A stretch of 64,000 nucleotides of DNA from Diplonema papillatum (lineage: Eukaryota; Euglenozoa; Diplonemea; Diplonemida; Diplonemidae), in assembly GCA_030068145.1 (NCBI GenBank), contig JAPJBO010000322.1:163551-227550 (forward strand), written 5' to 3'. Shown piece after piece: positions 31,679 through 41,934 of the stretch. The translations under genes were made by a program, and so were the position numbers. The number at the start of each line of letters is the position of its first letter. The first letter of the stretch is position 1. The notes beneath the pieces were generated by a model. That model searched no databases. It was not told the origin of the DNA and worked only from the letters and a program-made list of their open reading frames with translations.

Positions 31679-31742
31679 CGAAGGAAGGTGCTTGGTAGAT
31701 CTCGCTCCTGCCGGCGCTTGCGCGAAATTAGCTGAAGTAAAA
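31679..31742 (+). repeat. Direct repeat of about 65 bp, copy 1
   Basis: Begins TCGAAGGAAGGTGCTTGGTA and ends GCGCGAAATTAGCTGA. It is almost identical to 34356-34420, about 2.68 kb away. Confidence 0.8.
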
Positions 31743-33179
31743 GCCCATTAAATTCTTTCAAAAAGAAAAGACGCTGAAAGTAAATAATGTTGTCGACAAC
31801 TAAAAGCAAAAGAATAAACCAAAACTACGCATTTCTTCGGTGCGGTTGCCTTCTGAGCCGTCGTCGCCGCTCCGACGTCCGAATTTAACTCTTGTTTAAT
31901 AGCCTCCCAAGCATATTTCGGCTAAATTTCACCACTGTGCCTCGGTTGTGTTCCTTAATTAGATTGCTGGCGCGTAGGGAGGAACAGCAGACTGGAATGC
32001 ATCTTCCCTCTTTCCTACGCAGAGGCCACACGCGGAAACGCTGCCGCCAAGTCGTTTCTTCCCGACCAGGGTGAGCCACTTTGTTCTCAGCCACACCTTG
32101 TTCGAGGACGCGCTCCGCGGCTTACAGAAGCCAACTTCTGACCACCTGAGCTCCAAGTGCGAGAGCAGGACGGCGCTGCCTCTTACTGGCACCCTTGAGC
32201 GTCAGCCTCTAGAAACCAGGAGTCGGTGTCGGCGAAAAGGCTGGCTGACCATCTTACTCCCACACAGCCAATGTGGCTCGTCGAGGAAATTCGAGACATT
32301 CACATAGCGCCCGCGTAGCGTCTATTGTGTTGAGCATCCGCATTCAAATGTGTCCATGAAAGCCAGCGACGACAATAAAACTGGCCGCGGCATATGTAAC
32401 TTCATCTCGTGCTCAGACGCACCATGCAACTACTTCACAGCGTCATTTCCATCGTTTGCCCAACGCGAGCGAGGCCAAAAGAGACATTCTTAAATGCGGA
32501 AGGACTTCGGAAAAATCGTTGTACCGTGTGACAGGAGCCACGAGCTGCCTCGTCCTCGACTCCGCTTGAATCAAGCTCCCAAGTACCTAAGTACATGGAT
32601 CGGCAGACTGACCCCTGCCGAAATGCATCTTGACATCCACAGGACGATCGCCTTCTAGTAGCATACAGAAAGCGCCTTATCTGGGCAAGCATCCTACCTG
32701 ACAGCGCAGCCACGCGGAGCGCTTTCCCAGCACCGATCTTAGGAGGACCTGCCGGGCCGCCTCCACCGGGGTCCTCGCACAATATACGACCGCACAGTAC
32801 AACGTGTCATCCATCTGCGCCATCTCTGTTGCCACGGCATCGCTTCCGGGGCATACTCCTTATCAACTTGCAGCTATCACGTCCTGAGCATCTGCAGGGG
32901 AGGAACGCCCTCACACAAGCCGGCCCACCCTCCGAACGTCATTACGCGTCCTATGCCACGCAGCGCAGACACCTCTTTCCACTTCGCCACTGCCGGCGCC
33001 GTGATGCTCGCCCACGTCTTGACTGCTGAGACTCCGTCCGAGTCCTCAAGGAGTTCGGCCTCGGGTCCTTTTGCCATCGGACAGCAACACCAGCCCTGCC
33101 TTTCCAAAAAAAAAAAAAAAAAGCTGTGCCCTTCAGACACTTCCCCCGTTCTTACTACACCTGTGAAACAGTAGCAGGT
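31743..33179. other. Intergenic, nothing recognised
   Basis: No supported gene. It includes a 17-bp A run at about 33106-33122. Short similarity to 25270-25320 occurs near 31830-31900 (TTTCTTCGGTGCGGTT, TTTAACTCTTGTTTA). Confidence 0.4.
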
Positions 33180-34240
33180 CTCTCGCAGGGCGGTCTTCCA
33201 AATGTCAACGCGCAGCACCACGGGACAGCCGAGGTTTTCTTACAGGGCCGCACAACCCGCTCCCGGAGAACCCGCGGAGGACAGTTTGTGGGACTCCAAG
33301 AGCATCCTTGTAGGGCAGCATGGCCCTTCACAGAAGAGGACGGTCTCTGGGACAGCAAAAACTTCTCCTGCAGAGCACCGTGGCCCTCTCTCTGAAGGGC
33401 ACCCTGGCTCTCTCAGAGAAGCAGTCGTGGAGAACAGTCTCTGGGAATGCACGGGTCCTCCTTCCAGACAGCTCGGTTCCATGTCCTCTTCCTGAGATGT
33501 CACGGAGGACAGTCAGGGGTGCACGGCCCTCTTCCGGAGTAGTCTCCGGGACAGGGCACAGCCCTCTTCCGGAGGAGTCACGGTGACAGCCTCTGGGCAG
33601 GGCGCAAGACCCTCTTGGGAAGTCACCGGTCGCGAAGGCGCGGGTCGGACCCGCGCCTTCAACGTCGTCCATTGCCGTCTTGAAGATGCGGAGCTATTCT
33701 TCGAGCTGCGAAACGATCCTCCTTTTGCCAACCTGCATTTACTTCACGCGCCGATTCGCGTCGAGTAGGGCCGCTTTCATCTCTGCCGACTCTTCTGCGT
33801 CCACCTGAGATCGACGGTGCTCTGCAGCTCTTCCTGGTCGCCTTGTAACTGAGGTCGGCTTCCAGCCTAGCAACCTGTTTTTCAAGCGGGCTTCCACTTT
33901 GCGCTGCGTTGTAAAGCGCGTCCTTCACGGCCCTCTTCCGGAGGAGTCGCAGAGACAGCCTCTGGGAAGGGCACAAGGCCCTCTTCCGGAGAAGCCACAT
34001 GGGCAGTCTCTGGGAAGGGTGCAAGGCCCTCATCCAGAGAAGGCACATGGGCAGTCTCTGGGACAGGGCGCGCGGCCCTCTTCCGGAGGAGTCACGGAGA
34101 AGGGCGCAAGGCCCTCTTCCGGAGAAGCCACATGGGACAGAAGGAGTTTTCTTGCAGAGCTCGTGGCCGTCTTCCGGAGAAGTCGCTGAGGACGTTCTGG
34201 GACAGCAAGAGCTTCGTTGCAAAAACAGCATAGTCCTCCC
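33180..34240. repeat. Degenerate minisatellite region built on GCCCTCTTCCGGAG
   Basis: The motif GCCCTCTTCCGGAG(A/G)AG, with linkers such as CACATGGGCAGTCTCTGGGA, recurs many times with irregular spacing. The best-preserved block is 33925-34200. Open frames here are by-products of the repeats. Confidence 0.7.
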
Positions 34241-34355
34241 TCGAGAACGTGTCGCCAGACGTCGACATCATACTGCAACCAAGGACTTGCTGCGCCCGTA
34301 CTCGCTCTTCGGTTCAAGTCAGTTTCGGGAAGCGACAGTCACGAGATACCAAACA

Positions 34356-34420
34356 AAATCGAAGGAAGGTGCTTGGTAGATCTCGCTCCTGCCGGCGTTT
34401 GCGCGAAATTAGCTGATTTA
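34356..34420 (+). repeat. Direct repeat of about 65 bp, copy 2
   Basis: Copy of 31679-31742. With it this flanks the degenerate minisatellite region, but I see no element ends or target duplication. Confidence 0.8.
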
Positions 34421-34709
34421 AACTCCCATTAATACTAACTCGTCAGGCTGCAATGCCTGGAAAATGCAAAGAGAAGTTGCACACAGCCATGCGCTGTTGT
34501 CCAGTTCTTCACAGAAACATGGTTTTCCCTGCCTTTGCGTTCTACTTGCTCCTCTGATCCTCACAGCAGTAAGTTGAGGCAGTCAACACAAATGCACAGC
34601 ACAACAAACGGACTCCAGCACATGTTTTAGGCCTCGGATCAACTCGGAGCAACTTTATAGGAGGTTATATCTACATGTAGCAGGTTCATCAAGGAAAGGA
34701 AATCCCCCC

Positions 34710-36470
34710 ATGGTGTTCACACTTTTTGTGGCAACAGATGTCAGAGGAGTTCATGTGAATATCGAGTTAAATTTTCCACATGTGCCCAATCTCGACGAAG
34801 TTCGAAATGTTGCTGAAAAGGAGTTCGAATCGCAAGGTTACCACCTGCCTCCTGGTAGAAAGACTCTTCAGGTGAACGACTCTGGGCATTTGCAGGAACC
34901 AGTCGCACAAGCGGATCTCAAAGAATACTGCCAACTTTTCATGGCGACCATACAAGAAAACACGAGCGGTCCACAAGGCATTTCAAACAGCTACACTGTG
35001 AAGGCAACACCGGCAGCTTCTTGGTACGGACATGGATCCGCATCTCCTATTGTGACTCCACCTGACCAGAGGGAAGGGTTTCAAAATTTGGCAGCTCAGA
35101 GACAGACTTACGGACTTGGCCGTGGGGGAGCATTGAGCAGAGGCATCCCGAGGGCACACAATCGGCTTTCCACACCCCGCCTTTGTGTCGAAAGGGGCCC
35201 CGGGTCGCTAGCCGATGCAGGGCACAAGAGGGACGAAATGGCAGAGTTCGTTTTCTCGGAAATTACAGCTGGGCAAAACATTGCTAGCACTTCACGAGTA
35301 ATTGATAGAGAGCTATTCCTGTGTATCTTCCAACGACATTTTGGCAATGGGCCACTGAGCAGAGATAGCGGAAGCATTTCCGACGTCTTCGCCAAGTGTG
35401 ACGAAAACAAAGATGGGGTCCTGGACAAACGCGAGTTTGTCCAGGTGTTCGGCGCAAAAAAGTATCCTACACTGCTGGAGTCCCTGTACAGGCGAATGCA
35501 ACACGACAAAGCGACACAGAAATCACAAGCAGCTCTAGCTCAGCAGAGAGAAGCTTTGTCCGAACTGGAAGCAAAGAGATTGGCTGCTCAAGAACAGCAC
35601 CAGGCCACTGTGCAGCAGGCTTTGGATCTGAACAACAAGCTCAATGCCCAGACCAACTGCTTGTCAGCATCGCGGGCGAGAGAGCAAGACACACGAAAAG
35701 CGTTAGAAAGGGCACAACTCGATGCTGGGAACTCCCGAGGACAGCTGCATGTGCACATGGAGCATTGCCAAGCACTTGAAGAGGATGAGGGTGCACGCCT
35801 CACCACAGTAACCGACCTGGGGAGTCGCATAGCAAAACAACAGTTTGTTGCCAACAAAGCCTCGAAGGATGCTCAATGCGAATCTGACAAGTTGGAAGAG
35901 CTTCGGAAGCTCCTTGATGAACAGCAAGCACTGGTCCACCGCATGCAAGCAGAAGCAGACCAGGCACAGCAGGACCTCAGGAGCATGCGGGACAACTTTG
36001 TATCTGCTGAAGAGGCTGTGAGTGCAGTACGGAATGAGCAATTTGCTGCCAAAAAGGCGATTGATGATCTCGAAGCAGTAGTTGCCCTTCGTGTGGAGGC
36101 AGAACATGAAGCTGCAACATCGCATCGAAATGCTGTGAACGAGGTAGCAAGAGAACAAGCAAAGCGCGATCTGCTTGAAAGAGAGTTAAACTCAGTGCAT
36201 GAGAGCGAAGCAGTTGTTCGTGCACAAGATGTTGACACACAGCGTGCAGAAGAAGCTGCTTCTGCGAAGTTGGTTGACATGCAAACAGATGTTCACGAGG
36301 CGCAGTCTCGCTTCGAAGCATTGGATTCCGAAGAGCAGAGAATGCTTCAGCAAGAGGTCGAGCTCCAGTGTAGAAAGGATGAGATAGAACAAACTGAAAC
36401 TGCCCTCCGCTCTCAACATCGTCAGCTTTCTGTTCGTTTTGCGGATCAGGCGGTAGAATACCGCTATTGA
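34710..36470 (+). CDS. EF-hand and coiled-coil protein, single exon
   Basis: An intact 586-residue frame. Residues of about 1-85 form a compact N-terminal domain (VFTLFVATDVRGVHVNIELN, PHVPNLDEVRNVAEKEF) that I do not recognise. A short linker follows. Residues of about 195-255 contain one clear EF-hand with loop DENKDGVLDKRE at 231-242 (Asp1, Asn3, Asp5, Asp9, Glu12 all present) and, before it, a helix pair that may be a degenerate partner. From about 260 to the end the protein is an almost unbroken Glu/Gln/Ala-rich coiled coil. There are no membrane segments or signal peptide. This layout is common in cytoskeletal, basal-body or flagellar proteins, but no function can be assigned. Codon use is less GC-rich than in the transposons, as expected of a host gene. 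Confidence 0.85.
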   Translation: MVFTLFVATDVRGVHVNIELNFPHVPNLDEVRNVAEKEFESQGYHLPPGRKTLQVNDSGHLQEPVAQADLKEYCQLFMATIQENTSGPQGISNSYTVKATPAASWYGHGSASPIVTPPDQREGFQNLAAQRQTYGLGRGGALSRGIPRAHNRLSTPRLCVERGPGSLADAGHKRDEMAEFVFSEITAGQNIASTSRVIDRELFLCIFQRHFGNGPLSRDSGSISDVFAKCDENKDGVLDKREFVQVFGAKKYPTLLESLYRRMQHDKATQKSQAALAQQREALSELEAKRLAAQEQHQATVQQALDLNNKLNAQTNCLSASRAREQDTRKALERAQLDAGNSRGQLHVHMEHCQALEEDEGARLTTVTDLGSRIAKQQFVANKASKDAQCESDKLEELRKLLDEQQALVHRMQAEADQAQQDLRSMRDNFVSAEEAVSAVRNEQFAAKKAIDDLEAVVALRVEAEHEAATSHRNAVNEVAREQAKRDLLERELNSVHESEAVVRAQDVDTQRAEEAASAKLVDMQTDVHEAQSRFEALDSEEQRMLQQEVELQCRKDEIEQTETALRSQHRQLSVRFADQAVEYRY

Positions 36471-37270
36471 TTACCATTGTCCAAAAGGATTATTGGTGTG
36501 ACTTACACAGGTCGAGGCCTGCCATGACAGGAAACGAGTCCCTGTGTTCTGGCAATATTCCTGGAGGTTTTGCACATCCTAACATTTTGAGCTCATGTGC
36601 GTGGGAAACATTTACTCCCGGCGCAAGGAGTGCCGAGCTGTCATTGCAGTGCTCCAAGTAATGCATTGATCTGTCAGTAAAGCATCGAGCCTTCACCTTG
36701 TGAAAAGACTTGAATTTGAGGTATAGAAATGTCCCTATGCTTCTTCTCCTGAGAACAACTCTCCGCTGCTCACACCGGGGTTGGCTATGAGCCCAGCTGT
36801 TCATATTCCTGTACAACTTGCTACGAGATCGTGTCTTTGTGAATTGAGATCGTTTGCCATTTACCTTTATCCCAGCGCTTCGGCCAATTCTTGCTTTTTG
36901 GTGCTTGGTCACCGGAGAGGCCTGGGCCTTTAGAAGCCTCGATGGGTTTGCGGGGATTCTGCAGCCATTATTCCAGCCTAAACGAGCGTCTGACCACTTT
37001 TTCCGCCGTTTCGGAGCATTTTATGAGCACCTGAGTGGTAGGTTTCGAGTTTTGGATTTCTGGTGACGCCCCCCCTGGGTTTTCTGATGTTTTCCTTAAC
37101 GAATTGCCTTGTGGGAGGTGACTCTGTCATGTTTTTGCATTCTGCAGCCATTATTTCAGCCTAAACGAGCATCCGACCACGTATTTTGCATTTCCCGAGC
37201 ATTTTAGGACCACCCAAGTGGTAGGTTTCTGGTTTTGAGCTGCTGGGGGCCCCCCTGTTTTCCGAAAAAC
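36471..37270. other. Intergenic, two diverged copies of a 90-bp motif
   Basis: A segment containing GCAGCCATTATT(C/T)CAGCCTAAACGAGC occurs near 36960 and 37144. No gene is seen. Confidence 0.45.
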
Positions 37271-37376
37271 AGGGGTCTTTCAGGGTCCTTTCAGGGTCCT
37301 TTCAGGGTCCTTTCAGGGTCCTTTCAGGGTCCTTTCAGGGTCCTTTCAGGGTCCTTTCAGGGTCCTTTCAGGGTCC
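37271..37376 (+). repeat. 11-bp tandem repeat (CTTTCAGGGTC)n
   Basis: About nine to ten near-perfect units in a row. Confidence 0.95.
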
Positions 37377-38309
37377 CCGCACTTCTCTCTTGTCACCCCC
37401 CCCTCACCATGCAACCAGCAAAAACACAAACAGGCCTCAACAGAGAAAATGAAAAAAAAAAAAAAACAAAGATGCAAGGTGGCTTGCCACCGCGGATCGA
37501 AGAGGGCAGGTGGTCCGCCACCAAAACTGAACCAGCCCTGATAAAATAGATTAAAATGGCCATGCTTATGTGTTTTTGTGGTGAATCTTTTGTCTCTTTC
37601 TGTTTTTCTTTGGTCTCTCTTTTGGTCCCCCGTTATTACAAAGGAAAAAAAAATCTCCCCATCGGTGCTGGCGTGGAGGCCCCTTTCGCAGCAAGGCCAA
37701 AGACAGGAACCACAGATGCCAGCACATGGGTACTTCACTGGCTTACCGTTAAAAAAAAAAGCCGGGGGAGGGAAACCAGGAGCGAGCGGGAGGTCAACAC
37801 GGGGGACAAAATCTGACTTGCCACCTCCTCGCGGTGTCCCCTGGAAACGTGTTTTTCGAAACGCGGCCAGATACGCAAACTCTTTCGAACGCTGCACACG
37901 GGTATCCTTCAAGTGACCTCTAACTATCTGTTGCATACGCGTATCCGGATCTGAAAGCCGAAGACTTTGTAACACTTTACCGCAACCGAAGTCGCGAACC
38001 GGGTTCGGCTTGCACTGCAAAAGCAGCATAATTGTGTCTTGCGCCCGAGCGCGGAAATCCGCCACCCGCCATTCGGCTAGAGTGCAAGAACACGATTGCG
38101 AAGCGTACTACAAACGGATAGTGTTACATAGGCGAACGAATCATGCGAGAACCTATGGAGGGGCCCCTCGACAGCTTTCAGAACACGGCATAGTAAGTCA
38201 AGAGTCGGATAAGCGAGTGTGCACATTCTACTCCCGTTTGATCTGCATTTTCCACCTTTCCCCCCTTTCTTTGTTCTGCTGTGTGTATTTGAAAAACGTT
38301 ATCGCATGC
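37377..38309. other. Intergenic, nothing recognised
   Basis: No supported gene. A-rich runs occur at about 37450-37465 and 37750-37760. Confidence 0.4.
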
Positions 38310-38562
38310 GGGTAAGCGGGGTTTGCGGGTTAGGGTATGCGGAGTTTGCAGTGTTAGGGTACGCGGGGTTGCGGGTTCGGGTATGCGGGTTTGCGAGGTT
38401 AGGGTATGCGGGTTTGCGGGTTAGGGTATGCGGGTTTGGGTATGCGGGTTTGCGGGGTTTGCGGGTTAGGGTTTGCGGGGTTAGGGTACGCGGGTTCGGG
38501 TTTGCGGGTTTGGGTATGCGGGTTTGCGGGTTCGGGTATGCGGGGGGGGTTCGGGTATGCGT
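38310..38562 (+). repeat. Degenerate TTAGGGT/GCGGGTTTGCGGG satellite
   Basis: Alternating blocks of GCGGGTTTGCGGG and (TTAGGGT or TTCGGGT)ATGCGGG. TTAGGG occurs about seven times. All G-rich words are on the plus strand. Confidence 0.85.
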
Positions 38563-38635
38563 ACCTTACACAAAAATTGTAAAAATCACACACAAATGGT
38601 GAAAATCTGGAAAATTTGGCAAACCCCAAATTTTC

Positions 38636-38732
38636 AGTTTCCGGAACAAATTTTCACTTCCCGGAACAAATTTTCACTTCCCGGAACAAATTTTCACTTC
38701 CCGGAATAAATTTTCACTTCCCGGAACAAATT
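38636..38732 (+). repeat. 20-bp tandem repeat (CAAATTTTCACTTCCCGGAA)n
   Basis: About five units, nearly perfect, the fourth with one change (TAAATTTTC). Confidence 0.95.
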
Positions 38733-40012
38733 CGTCGGAAAAAAAGCCTGAAAAAAAGCTCACCCAGGAATAAATTAGCTCGACCCGGGGGGGGGGTGGG
38801 GGGGGTCAGGTCAGATTCTGCCAACGACTCCGCAATCTGGCCGCTTAGGGCCACCCCTGGGGGGGGGCCCAGGAGGGGTAAACCAGGGCCTATGGAGGAC
38901 GTACCCATGCTGTGAAAAGTTGTGAATTGACTTGGAATTCTGTGATTTTTTCTGCTAGAAAATAGGTGGATCGCCCCCCAGGGGCCCAAGACTACACTCC
39001 ACAAGAATGTACTTGGTGTCGGTCACAAACAGTCCCGGACATGGCTAGCCATAACCCATAACGAAAGCGTGCACCAAATACACAACTCATAACCCTATAG
39101 CCCTTTCTTGCTCTGATAGAACAAAATTTAACAACGGTCACACGGAGACCCTAAACCCCCGGAATTTCTAGCGAACTCTAACTCTAAAAACTTGCACGCA
39201 GCCGCCATCGCTGCGGCTCTGCACCCGTCCTCAGTCCAGCCGAGCCGTGTACCATGGCCCGGGGGCCATGGTACGAGGGGCGATCAGGCTGGTCGACGAA
39301 AGCCCGCCAAGAACCCGGCAAGGGCACATCCCGCATCGCTCCTTGACTCCGACGCAGCCGGAGGGGAGGCGGTCGGTAGCAGGCCGGCGAGTCGAAGTGC
39401 GTTCAGTCCGTCTCCGCCGCCGATGCACCACCCGGTTACTCTGAACAACCCGCATGCTCTTTACGCGAGGGAGGTCAGTGCGTACGCGCCAAGCATGCCG
39501 CAGGAGCACCACAAAAACGTCGAGGACAGCAACGACGTGCACCGCATGGCTACTCTATTGCTGCCGCCAGCAGGGTAGCGTCAGTCTGCCGCCCCGCGAG
39601 GACTTCTAGCTTGCATCTTCGATGCGAGCCTGAGATTGGTTAGGTCGAAATGGCCAGCACCGACGGCGTGGATTTGCGGTCACACTATTCGGCGGGCACC
39701 GGGCATTGGTCGCAAGTCTGCGCAGGATGATATCGGTGGAAACGACCAGCACTGATTGCGGTAATCGTGTTTGTGCAGGCACCGGTCCAGATGAAAGTGT
39801 TGTCGTGTCCGTACCCACAAGGGTTTCTGGCGTGCGCTTTGGTCGCGCGAGTCTGAGCAGGATTTTATCCGTCAAAATGGCCAGCACTGCTTGCGGTGTA
39901 CCGTGTTCGGAAGGCCCTCAAACAGCTACTCTTCTGGGATCGTGTATGCGGCGTGCTGTTGCTCGTCCGAGCACGGGTGCTGCAGCAAAAATCATGTACC
40001 TGAATCGCGAAG
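38733..40012. other. Intergenic between satellite arrays
   Basis: No gene supported. It contains one arm of a 38-bp inverted repeat (38940-38977) and a copy of the GGTCACACGGAGACCCTAAA motif near 39136 that recurs near other arrays at 57.75 and 63.51 kb. Around 39700-39900, diverged copies of a TGCGG..GGTCGC module are visible. Confidence 0.4.
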
Positions 40013-40355
40013 ATGTGCTCCTCTGGGATTGTGCACGCGTGCTGTTGCTCTTGCGATGATGATAGGAGTGTACTCTGGTTATTACGCCGGGATGTTGTGC
40101 ACGCGTGCTGTTGCTCTTGCGATGATGATTACTCTGGTTATTACGCAGGGATGTTGTGCACGCGTGCTGTTGCTCTTGCGATGATGATAGGAGTGTACTT
40201 GCACTGGTTATTACGCAGGGATGTTGTGCACGCGTGCTGTTGCTCTTGCGATGATGATTACTCTGGTTATTACGCAGGGATGTTGTGCACGCGTGCTGTT
40301 GCTCTTGCGATGATGATAGGAGTATACTTACACTGGTTATTACGGAGGGATTGTG
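40013..40355 (+). repeat. Tandem repeat of alternating 60- and 66-70-bp units
   Basis: Five copies of GTGCACGCGTGCTGTTGCTC followed by TTGCGATGATGAT, with starts near 40031, 40097, 40157, 40227 and 40287. The linker alternates between a short form (TACTCTGGTTATTACGCAGG) and a long form containing AGGAGTGTACTTGCACTGG. Confidence 0.9.
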
Positions 40356-40410
40356 TACAATCCGACTTTCGACAAATCTGCCCGTCCAAAGTAGAAAGAT
40401 CCGACATCGA

Positions 40411-40870
40411 GAGGTCAATAGCGTGCGGTGCATGTTCTTCCTGTGGGAAGGCAATGTTGGATGTTGCTCGACGTCCTCCCAGGCCTCGCTGACGTGCTAC
40501 CTCAGTAGCTCATCACGGGGTTGCTTGCCCCTCGTTCGACAAATGTGTGTCAGGGAGAAAGTCGGTCAATAGCGTGCGGTGCACGCGGTGCATGTTCTTC
40601 CCGTGGGAAGTTGTTGGACATTGCTCGACGTCCTCCCAGGCCTCGCTGACGTGCTTCCTCAGTAGCTCATCATGGGTTTGCTTGCCCCTCGTTCGACAAG
40701 TCTGCTCTTCCAGGGAGAAAGATCGGTCAATAGCGTGCGTTGCACGCGGCGCGGGTTCTTCCCGTGGGAAGGCGTTGTTGGACATTGCTCGACGTCCTCC
40801 CAGGCCTCGCTGACGTGCTTACCTCAGCAGCTCATCACGGGTTTGCTTGTCCCCCTCGTAGAGTTCACGT
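40411..40870 (+). repeat. Tandem repeat, about 155-bp unit, three copies
   Basis: Units begin GGTCAATAGCGTGCG(G/T)TGCA (near 40412, 40564 and 40726) and contain TTGCTCGACGTCCTCCCAGG followed by CCTCGCTGACGTGCT. Copies differ by small indels. Minus-strand frames through the array are repeat artefacts. Confidence 0.9.
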
Positions 40871-41595
40871 CGTTTTGTGTCCTTTCCAGGTCCGCATCGG
40901 CGTGCATCATCAACGGGCCCTTAGAGGCTCTTTTGCTAGGCGAAATAAAAAGGCCTTTCGTGTGCCGTTTCCCTTCCAAACAGGCGTGCGGCAGCTGAAA
41001 AGCGAAGCACGTCACCCGGGAGACTCTAAGTCCCCTCTGCCAAACATTGAGCCGGATCACCAATCGAGTTGCGTTCGGTGACAGCAGCCATACTCCCCCA
41101 CCGACTTTGCAGATGGATTCACACCACCTTTCCTTCGTCGAGGAGGGGCTCAGCGCGAGAGGGAAGGCGTTGGTGGAAGAATAACGCCTTCCCTCTTGCG
41201 CCAGCTTTTTGCCGCCCCGTCGGCCGAGATCTCCTTCGGGAGCACGCGTGCGCCTAGCGCGCCGGATTGAGCAAACGCTGGGGAAAACCCCCGGAGAGTT
41301 CCAAGCTGACACTTCATTGCGGGCACAACATGCAAGAAGGCCCGGAAGAAATCAGGAGCTGCGGGTAGCACCCGAGAGCGCCACTCACAGCACCTTCAAT
41401 CTGAGCCCAGACCTAAATCCGCACTGACAATCCCGCGTGTGTCCTCAGAGCCAATCCTTTTCCCGAAGTTACGGATCCAGTTTGCCGACTTCCCTTACCT
41501 ACATTGTTCTGTCGGCTTTTTAGCCTGCGAGACGTTTCAAGCCAACTTTCACTCAACTGAAACCTCCCAAGCTGGCCAGGAGTAGCACAGGGGAC

Positions 41596-41808
41596 ATGCT
41601 CTCACGATGGACGGCCGCCCGGCTGAGCCGTGGCGTGCGCTACTGCACGGGCCAGCAGAAGAAGTTTGACGACAAGCTGACCAAGAGCCTCACCGAGTTT
41701 GCCGAGACGCCGGAGGCCCTCGACCTCATATCGACGCTCAAAGGCGTGCCTGCGGGGGCGGATGACGTTGACTTCGACTTCAAAAAGAACAAGATCAGCT
41801 CTCTGGGG
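41596..41808 (+). CDS. First exon of a probable mitochondrial protein, function unknown
   Basis: The ATG at 41596 opens 71 codons up to a phase-0 donor (GGG|GTGTGT at 41809). The N-terminus MLSRWTAARLSRGVRYCTG is rich in Arg, Ser and Ala with no acidic residue, a typical mitochondrial presequence. The following segment (KKFDDKLTKSLTEFAETPEA, LDLISTLKGVPAGADDVDFD) is charged and helical. I do not recognise the family. Downstream exons were not found; the presumed intron is invaded after 126 bp by a LINE (41935-43896). The frame itself ends in a stop at 41868, so an unspliced product would be 90 residues. Confidence 0.55.
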
Positions 41809-41934
41809 GTGTGTACCTTCTTCTTTTGTATAAGCACCTGCTTTTGGGGTGATCCACCTATTTTTTAGCACAAGAAGTCACAGCTTTTCATAATTAGGGT
41901 AGACACATTGTTCCGCAGAAGGTCTGCAAAGTTG

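Noticed and set aside
31679..34420. 65-bp direct repeats as LTRs of a retrotransposon
   Set aside because: Too short, no TG...CA ends, no primer-binding site, no coding region inside and no target duplication.
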